Shown one piece after another: positions 14,910-18,890 of a stretch of 18,890 bases of DNA (within the stretch, counting starts at the first letter, position 1; every line of letters begins with the position of its first letter). The position numbers and the translations under genes are program-made. The stretch covers positions 1-18,890 of the forward strand of contig JBIOYQ010000024.1 of the NCBI GenBank assembly GCA_044870295.1, written 5' to 3'. The notes beneath the pieces were generated by a model. That model made no database searches, had not been told where the DNA came from, and worked only from the letters and a program-made list of their open reading frames with translations. Source of the stretch: AC-52 sp044870295 (GTDB taxonomy: Bacteria; Actinomycetota; UBA4738).

Positions 14910-15773
14910 ATGAAGGCTGACGAGGTCAGGACGGTCGGCGTGATCGGGGCCGGCATCATGGGCTCCGGCATCGTGGAGGTCTGCGCGAAGGCGGGTGTCG
15001 ACGTCGTCTTCGTCGAGGTGAACGACGACGCCCGCCGGCACGGGCAGGAGGCCATCGAGCGGTCCATGGCCAAGGCGGTGGAGCGCGGCAAGCTCGACAA
15101 CGCCGCCCGGGACGAGGCCCTCGGCCGGATCACCGGCACCACGAGCCTCGAGGACCTGGCCCCAGTGGATCTCGTCATCGAGGTGGTCACCGAGGACCTG
15201 CCCACCAAGCTGTCGGTGTTCGACCGCGTCGACGACCTGGTGCGGGAGGACGTGGTGCTGGCCACCAACACGTCGTCGCTGCCCATCGCGGAGCTCGCCG
15301 CGGCCACCAAGCGCCCGGAGCGGGTCGTGGGCATGCACTTCTTCAACCCGCCGCCGGTCATGAAGCTGCTCGAGATCATCCGCGCCCTGACCACCTCCGA
15401 CGAGACCGTGGATTTCGCTCGGGCCTTCGGGGAGCGGCTCGGCAAGACCACGGTGCTGGCCAAGGACCGGGCCGGGTTCATCGTCAACTTCCTGCTGGTG
15501 CCGTACCTCAACGCGGCCGTGAAGATGTACGAGGAATCGTTCGCCACGCGTGAGGACATCGACGCCGCCATCCAGCTGGGGCTGGGGCACCCCATGGGGC
15601 CGCTTACCCTGATCGATCTCATCGGCCTGGACACCGCGCTGCACGTGTCCGAGGTGTTGTACGAGGAGTTCAAGGACCCGCTGTACTCGGCTCCCACCCT
15701 GCTCAAGCGGATGGTGGCGGCCGGCTACCTGGGACGGAAGTCCGGGCGCGGCTTCTACCAGTACGACCAGTGA
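14910..15773 (+). CDS. 3-hydroxybutyryl-CoA dehydrogenase
   Basis: This 287-residue NAD(P)-dependent enzyme interconverts acetoacetyl-CoA (or another 3-oxoacyl-CoA) and the (S)-3-hydroxyacyl-CoA. The Rossmann motif GAGIMG begins at residue 13, and NTSSLPI supplies the conserved Ser. The catalytic pair is H143 (MHFFNPPPVMKLLE) and E155, with the usual 12-residue spacing. The C-terminal helical domain has LGHPMGPLTLIDLIGLD and ends GRGFYQYDQ, as in typical Hbd/PaaH/FadB2 proteins. A strong Shine-Dalgarno precedes ATG 14910. The stop overlaps the next start by 4 nt (GTGA, 15770-15773). It could serve beta-oxidation, acetoacetyl-CoA reduction for an ethylmalonyl-CoA-like route, or polyhydroxyalkanoate metabolism; context does not decide. 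Confidence 0.95.
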   Translation: MKADEVRTVGVIGAGIMGSGIVEVCAKAGVDVVFVEVNDDARRHGQEAIERSMAKAVERGKLDNAARDEALGRITGTTSLEDLAPVDLVIEVVTEDLPTKLSVFDRVDDLVREDVVLATNTSSLPIAELAAATKRPERVVGMHFFNPPPVMKLLEIIRALTTSDETVDFARAFGERLGKTTVLAKDRAGFIVNFLLVPYLNAAVKMYEESFATREDIDAAIQLGLGHPMGPLTLIDLIGLDTALHVSEVLYEEFKDPLYSAPTLLKRMVAAGYLGRKSGRGFYQYDQ

Positions 15774-16615
15774 CGAGAGGGATCGACCTCCACGTCCATC
15801 TCCCCATGGACGAGTGGCTGGACAACGCCATCGGCCCCTTGCTGCCGGCCACGGAGGCGTACTTCAGGGCGAAGGTCCCGCGGAAGACCATCCAGGAAGT
15901 AGCGCAGGAGTACGCGGACCGCGATCTCCTGGGTGTGGTGCTGGACTGGGACGATCACACCGTCACCGGACGGGGATGGATGGGGAACGACTGGCTCGCA
16001 AACCTCTCCGAACGGTTCCCCGGCGTGCTGATGGGGTTCGGCTCGGTTGACCCCCACGACCCGGGAGCATTGAAAGAGATGGAGCGCGCGCACGAGTTGG
16101 GGCTCAAGGGTCTGAAGTTCCACCCGACCATGCAGCGGTTCGACCCCGGCGACAACCGGTTCGCCCCCCTGTGGGCGACGGCGCAGCACCTCGGGTTGAT
16201 CTGCCTGTTCCACACCGGGACCTGCGGCATCGGGGCCGGGACCCCCGGGGCCGGCGGGACGAAGATCCGGTACTCGCACCCCGGCTTCCTGGACTCCGTG
16301 GGCGCGGACTTCCCCGGCCTGACCCTGATCGCCGCCCACTTCGGGTGGCCCTGGTTCATGGAATGCTTGGCCATCGCGCTCCACAAGTCGAACGTGTTCA
16401 TCGAACTGTCGGGGTGGGCGCCGAAGTACCTCCCGCCCGAGGTGGTCCGGGAGATCGGCCGTCGCTTGAACGGCCAGACGCTGTTCGGCAGCGACTACCC
16501 GTTCATATCCCTGGACCGGTGGTTCGAGGAGTTCGACCAGCTGGGGCTGTCCGAGGACGCGAAGCAGGCAATCCTGGTCGGCAACGCTGCTCGGTTGTTG
16601 CGCCTACCGGCGTAA
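15770..16615 (+). CDS. Amidohydrolase-2 family metal-dependent hydrolase or decarboxylase
   Basis: This 281-residue TIM-barrel protein starts at GTG 15770, overlapping the upstream stop. Metal-site motifs are in order: D6-L-H8-V-H10 near the N-terminus, LKFHP around residue 118, LFHTG (H148), AAHFG (H190) and GSDYP (D242). This is the PF04909 arrangement, whose members include ACMSD- and gamma-resorcylate-type decarboxylases and hydrolases; the active site is complete. There is no signal peptide. Translational coupling to a hydroxyacyl-CoA dehydrogenase suggests a role in the same acyl-CoA or aromatic degradation process, but the substrate is not deducible. Its last 12 bp overlap the 3' end of the opposing DinB gene. 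Confidence 0.88.
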   Translation: MTRGIDLHVHLPMDEWLDNAIGPLLPATEAYFRAKVPRKTIQEVAQEYADRDLLGVVLDWDDHTVTGRGWMGNDWLANLSERFPGVLMGFGSVDPHDPGALKEMERAHELGLKGLKFHPTMQRFDPGDNRFAPLWATAQHLGLICLFHTGTCGIGAGTPGAGGTKIRYSHPGFLDSVGADFPGLTLIAAHFGWPWFMECLAIALHKSNVFIELSGWAPKYLPPEVVREIGRRLNGQTLFGSDYPFISLDRWFEEFDQLGLSEDAKQAILVGNAARLLRLPA

Positions 16616-17092
16616 CGTCAGGGCGAACTCGAGGAACCCGATGTCCTCGGGTGAGTGCCCCGCGCGAGTGAGCAGCACCGCCGCTTCGCTGAACTGCTGG
16701 ATGCTGTGGCTCACCAGGTGCATGACGTAGTACCAGAGGGGAAGCGGGTCCTCCTCGCCGGGGGGAGGAGCGTCTAGCTGCGCCTCCGTGAGCGAGTCGA
16801 TCCACTGCCGCATCTCGGCCTCGTCCTGCCGCCATCGCTCGGCGAGCGCCTCCACGGTCGGGAAATCATCGGGGTCGAGGTCATCCTCGGGGCCGAACGA
16901 ACCCGTGCGCAGCCGCCCCCGCCAGCTCCATTGGACGTCCAGCTCATGCACCAGGGTGGCGCGGAGGGTCCGCGTCGTCACCGTCTCTTCAGACGTGAAG
17001 GCTTGACTGGAGAGGCCTGCTGCGGCGTTGAGAACCCGGTCGCGCAGCCAGTACAGATAGTCGAACAGAACGCGTACGTCGTCGACACGCAC
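16604..17092 (-). CDS. DinB/YfiT-like metalloenzyme-family protein
   Basis: This 162-residue protein is predicted to be a four-helix bundle. It has the DinB-type histidine triad: H49 in TLVHELDVQWSW, and H125 and H129 in VMHLVSHSIQQ. The HxxxH pair followed by QQ is typical of the DinB/MDMPI superfamily, which contains mycothiol- or bacillithiol-dependent transferases and metal-binding proteins. WSWRGRL and DLDPDDFPTVEAL also resemble this group. The start is GTG 17092, supported by a TATACT box 6 nt upstream on the minus strand. The substrate is unknown. The gene converges on the amidohydrolase with a 12-bp overlap and diverges from the disulfide oxidoreductase gene. Confidence 0.82.
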   Translation of the reverse strand: MRVDDVRVLFDYLYWLRDRVLNAAAGLSSQAFTSEETVTTRTLRATLVHELDVQWSWRGRLRTGSFGPEDDLDPDDFPTVEALAERWRQDEAEMRQWIDSLTEAQLDAPPPGEEDPLPLWYYVMHLVSHSIQQFSEAAVLLTRAGHSPEDIGFLEFALTLRR

Positions 17093-17098
17093 CGGGGG

Positions 17099-17104
17099 AG
17101 TATA
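17099..17104 (-). promoter_or_regulatory. Candidate -10 box for a leaderless DinB transcript
   Basis: On the minus strand this is TATACT, 6 nt before GTG 17092, with no Shine-Dalgarno between. The hexamer is near consensus. It makes the start codon the likely first codon of the mRNA. Confidence 0.5.
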
Positions 17105-17142
17105 GGCAGGGGCAAACTTTCGCTGGCGCAGCCCGGCGCCTC

Positions 17143-17148
17143 TAGGCT
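17143..17148 (+). promoter_or_regulatory. Candidate -10 box for the disulfide oxidoreductase gene
   Basis: TAGGCT fits TANNNT. A start near 17155 would give a leader of about 35 nt that contains the strong Shine-Dalgarno GGAGGAGG (17177-17184). No good -35 is visible. Unlike several neighbours, this gene seems to have a normal leader. Confidence 0.3.
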
Positions 17149-17189
17149 TTCGGTACCAGTTCTCTCAACCGTCAGCGGAGGAGGTCGTC

Positions 17190-18587
17190 GTGGTGGACGA
17201 ATTCGACGTGATCGTGATCGGTGCCGGACCGCCGGGGGAGAACGCGGCGGGGCGGGCGGTGGAGCGCGGCATGACCGCCGCGATCGTCGAGGAGCGCCTG
17301 GTGGGCGGGGAGTGCTCCTTCTATGGGTGCGTTCCCAGCAAGACGCTCATCCGGCCCGGCGACGTGATCGCGGCGGCGAAACGGGTGCCCGGCGCTGCGG
17401 AGGCTGTCACTGGGCCCATCGACGTCGCGGCCGCGCTGGCACAGCGTGACTACATGACCAGCAGCTGGAGCGACCACACGCAGACGCCGTGGCTGGACAG
17501 CATGGGCATCGCCCTGTTCCGAGGCCACGGCCGGCTCGCCGGCGAGAGGAGTGTCGAGGCCGAGATGAGCGACGGCTCCGGGGTGAAACGACTGACTGCG
17601 CGGAAGGCCGTCGTGGCGGCGTGCGGTTCGATCCCGTTCGTGCCACCCATCGAGGGACTGGCGGACGCCCGACCGTGGAACAACCGCGACGCCACCGCGG
17701 TGAAGGAGATCCCGCGGCGCTTCATCACCCTGGGCGGCGGACCGGTCGGGTTGGAGCTGGCCCAGGCATTCAGGCGGCTGGGTTCCGAGGAGGTGACGGT
17801 GATCGAGGGCTCGGACCGACTCCTTGCCCGCGAGGAGCCCTTCGCAGGCGCCGAGGTCAAGGAAGCGTTCGAGGCCGAAGGCATCACGGTCATGACCGGA
17901 ACCCGGGTCACGGCGGTCCATCGCGATCAGGGCACGGACGCCGTAATGGCCACGCTCGAGGACGGGCGCCATGTCGAAGGCGACGAGATCCTGGTGGCCG
18001 TCGGTCGACGGCCGAGCACGTCCGATGTCGGCGCCGAGACCGTCGGGCTGAAGCCGGGGGAGTGGTTCAACGTGGACGATCGGCTGCGGGTGAAGGGCGT
18101 CGAGGGCGACTGGCTGTACGCGGTGGGAGACGTGTGCGGCCTGGCCCTGCTCACCCATATGGGCAAGTACCAAGGGCGGCTGGTGGGAGACATCATCGCC
18201 GGGCGGGACGTGCGGGACCTGGCGGACCATCGAGCGATCCCTCGGGTGACGTTCACCGATCCGCAGGTCGCCGCCGTCGGGCTGACCGAAGCCCAGGCCG
18301 GCGAACAAGGAATCGGTATCAAGGTCGTGACAACCCCGACCGGTGGGGTGGCCGGCGCCTACACGCGCGGCAACGACATCAAGGGCACCTGCCAGATCGT
18401 TGTCGACGAGCAGCGCCGGGTGATCGTCGGAGCAACGTTCACCGGCCCCGACGTCCAGGAGATCGTCCATTCGGCGACCATCGCCATCGTCGGGGAGCTG
18501 ACGCTGGACCAGCTCTGGCACGCCGTGCCGTCATTCCCGACCGTCAGTGAAGTGTGGCTCAGGCTCCTCGAAGCGTATGGGCTCTAG
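17190..18587 (+). CDS. FAD/NAD(P) disulfide oxidoreductase, dihydrolipoamide dehydrogenase-like, lacking the catalytic His
   Basis: This 465-residue flavoprotein has an FAD-binding GAGPPG at residues 11-16. The redox-active pair is C42 and C47 in GGECSFYGCVPSK, spaced as in lipoamide dehydrogenase and mercuric reductase. The second Rossmann motif is LGGGPVGLELAQAF with an acidic end (VIEGS) that favours NAD, and YAVGDVCG is the second FAD contact. In the C-terminal dimer domain the usual HPTxSE, whose His is the general base, reads FPTVSE (F449, E454). It is thus unlikely to be a conventional lipoamide dehydrogenase; related actinobacterial proteins are annotated only as pyridine nucleotide-disulfide oxidoreductases. 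The start could be GTG 17190 or the adjacent GTG 17193; spacing to GGAGGAGG is 5 or 8 nt. No 2-oxoacid dehydrogenase genes are nearby. Confidence 0.9.
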   Translation: MVDEFDVIVIGAGPPGENAAGRAVERGMTAAIVEERLVGGECSFYGCVPSKTLIRPGDVIAAAKRVPGAAEAVTGPIDVAAALAQRDYMTSSWSDHTQTPWLDSMGIALFRGHGRLAGERSVEAEMSDGSGVKRLTARKAVVAACGSIPFVPPIEGLADARPWNNRDATAVKEIPRRFITLGGGPVGLELAQAFRRLGSEEVTVIEGSDRLLAREEPFAGAEVKEAFEAEGITVMTGTRVTAVHRDQGTDAVMATLEDGRHVEGDEILVAVGRRPSTSDVGAETVGLKPGEWFNVDDRLRVKGVEGDWLYAVGDVCGLALLTHMGKYQGRLVGDIIAGRDVRDLADHRAIPRVTFTDPQVAAVGLTEAQAGEQGIGIKVVTTPTGGVAGAYTRGNDIKGTCQIVVDEQRRVIVGATFTGPDVQEIVHSATIAIVGELTLDQLWHAVPSFPTVSEVWLRLLEAYGL

Positions 18588-18603
18588 CCTGCAAGTTGCC
18601 TGG

Positions 18604-18609
18604 CACAAT
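18604..18609 (+). promoter_or_regulatory. Candidate -10 box for a leaderless SUKH transcript
   Basis: CACAAT departs from TANNNT at the first base. It is placed 7 nt before ATG 18617, the same spacing seen at three other genes here. There is no Shine-Dalgarno. Confidence 0.35.
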
Positions 18610-18616
18610 CTGCAGC

Positions 18617-18890
18617 ATGTGGATGGACATGATCGCTCAGGTCGAAGTGGAATGCCGCTTCCGCGGTGGCGCCTCTGACGCGGAGATCCAGGACGCAGAG
18701 CAGGCTGTTGCTGTGTCGTTCCCGGATTCGCTCAAGGAGCTCCTGAGGGAAACGGATGGGGTTCAAGGGCCAGATGGACTGGGAGTCGTCTGGCCGGTGC
18801 GCCGCATTGCACAGGACAACCTCGCGCTTCGGACAGATCCACGGCTCTCGGCGTTCATGCCGGTCGACCATCTGCTTTTCTTTGCCGACG
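18617..18890 (+). CDS. SMI1/KNR4 (SUKH) family protein, truncated by the window end
   Basis: An open frame from ATG 18617 runs off the end of the window after 91 complete codons. The visible N-terminal part has GASDAEIQDAEQAV, FPDSLKELLRETDGVQG, VVWPVRRIAQDN and the partial motif HLLFFAD. These correspond to the opening helix, the LP..LK.LL...NG turn and the start of the (I/L)FFADDG strand of the SMI1/KNR4 (SUKH-1) fold. Family members include immunity proteins of polymorphic toxin systems and stand-alone housekeeping proteins. No toxin gene is visible upstream; the downstream side is not in the window. Base use is somewhat less GC-extreme than in its neighbours. Confidence 0.75.
   Translation, partial: MWMDMIAQVEVECRFRGGASDAEIQDAEQAVAVSFPDSLKELLRETDGVQGPDGLGVVWPVRRIAQDNLALRTDPRLSAFMPVDHLLFFAD

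Noticed and set aside
17190..18587. Annotation as lpdA (lipoamide dehydrogenase) or merA
   Set aside because: The general-base His is replaced by Phe449, there is no N-terminal mercury-binding domain or C-terminal Cys pair, and no partner dehydrogenase genes are present.
1..18890. CRISPR arrays, tRNA or rRNA genes, insertion sequences and phage genes
   Set aside because: No regularly spaced direct repeats, tRNA-like cloverleaf, transposase or integrase signatures were seen on reading both strands.

Overview
This is a GC-rich, gene-dense stretch of bacterial chromosome. It most resembles an actinobacterial (Actinomycetota-like) genome. The grounds are strong G/C preference at third codon positions, a MeaA-type ethylmalonyl-CoA mutase close to the Streptomyces form, two-subunit acyl-CoA carboxylases with an alpha chain carrying both biotin carboxylase and biotin carrier, a cyclase-AAA-TPR regulator, and several apparently leaderless genes with a TANNNT -10 box 6-9 nt before the start codon. 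The taxon is inferred from recall of protein families; no search was run. I see no phage genes, insertion sequences, CRISPR, tRNA or rRNA.

Layout. 88-195: a 35-residue single-pass membrane peptide. 269-5215 (+): a tight four-gene operon of acyl-CoA carboxylase beta chain, enoyl-CoA hydratase, HMG-CoA lyase-like protein and biotin carboxylase/BCCP alpha chain, the gene set of the lower leucine (or acyclic terpene) degradation route. 5258-5650 (+): a small VOC protein. 5715-9576 (+): a 1076-residue zinc-ribbon/class III cyclase/AAA/TPR protein, closely followed by a putative glycolipid-binding protein. 9587-10750 (+): an acyl-CoA dehydrogenase. 10751-10937: a structured leader that may be a c-di-AMP (ydaO/yuaA type) riboswitch. 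10938-12131 (+): a secreted coiled-coil M23 peptidase. 12205-14199 (+): a B12-dependent ethylmalonyl-CoA mutase-like protein. 14211-14867 (-): a DedA membrane protein, converging on the mutase through a hairpin that contains both stop codons. 14910-16615 (+): 3-hydroxybutyryl-CoA dehydrogenase overlapping an amidohydrolase. 16604-17092 (-): a DinB-like protein. 17190-18587 (+): an FAD/NAD disulfide oxidoreductase. 18617 to the window end (+): the beginning of a SMI1/KNR4 (SUKH) protein.

How it fits together. Much of the window is acyl-CoA chemistry: biotin-dependent carboxylation, hydration, C-C lyase cleavage, acyl-CoA dehydrogenation, 3-hydroxyacyl-CoA oxidation and B12 carbon-skeleton rearrangement. 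This suggests a lineage that grows on branched-chain amino acids, fatty acids or isoprenoids and/or assimilates acetyl-CoA by an ethylmalonyl-CoA-like route. No crotonyl-CoA carboxylase/reductase, isovaleryl-CoA dehydrogenase or 2-oxoacid dehydrogenase is present, so any pathway is incomplete here.

The most notable points are the possible riboswitch before the wall hydrolase, the repeated leaderless promoter architecture, the shared stop-codon hairpin, and a series of proteins with a substitution at a family-defining residue: HMG-CoA lyase Cys to Ser, DedA second Arg to Gly, disulfide reductase His to Phe, cyclase substrate-selecting position to Phe, and mutase DxHxxG to DxHxxA.
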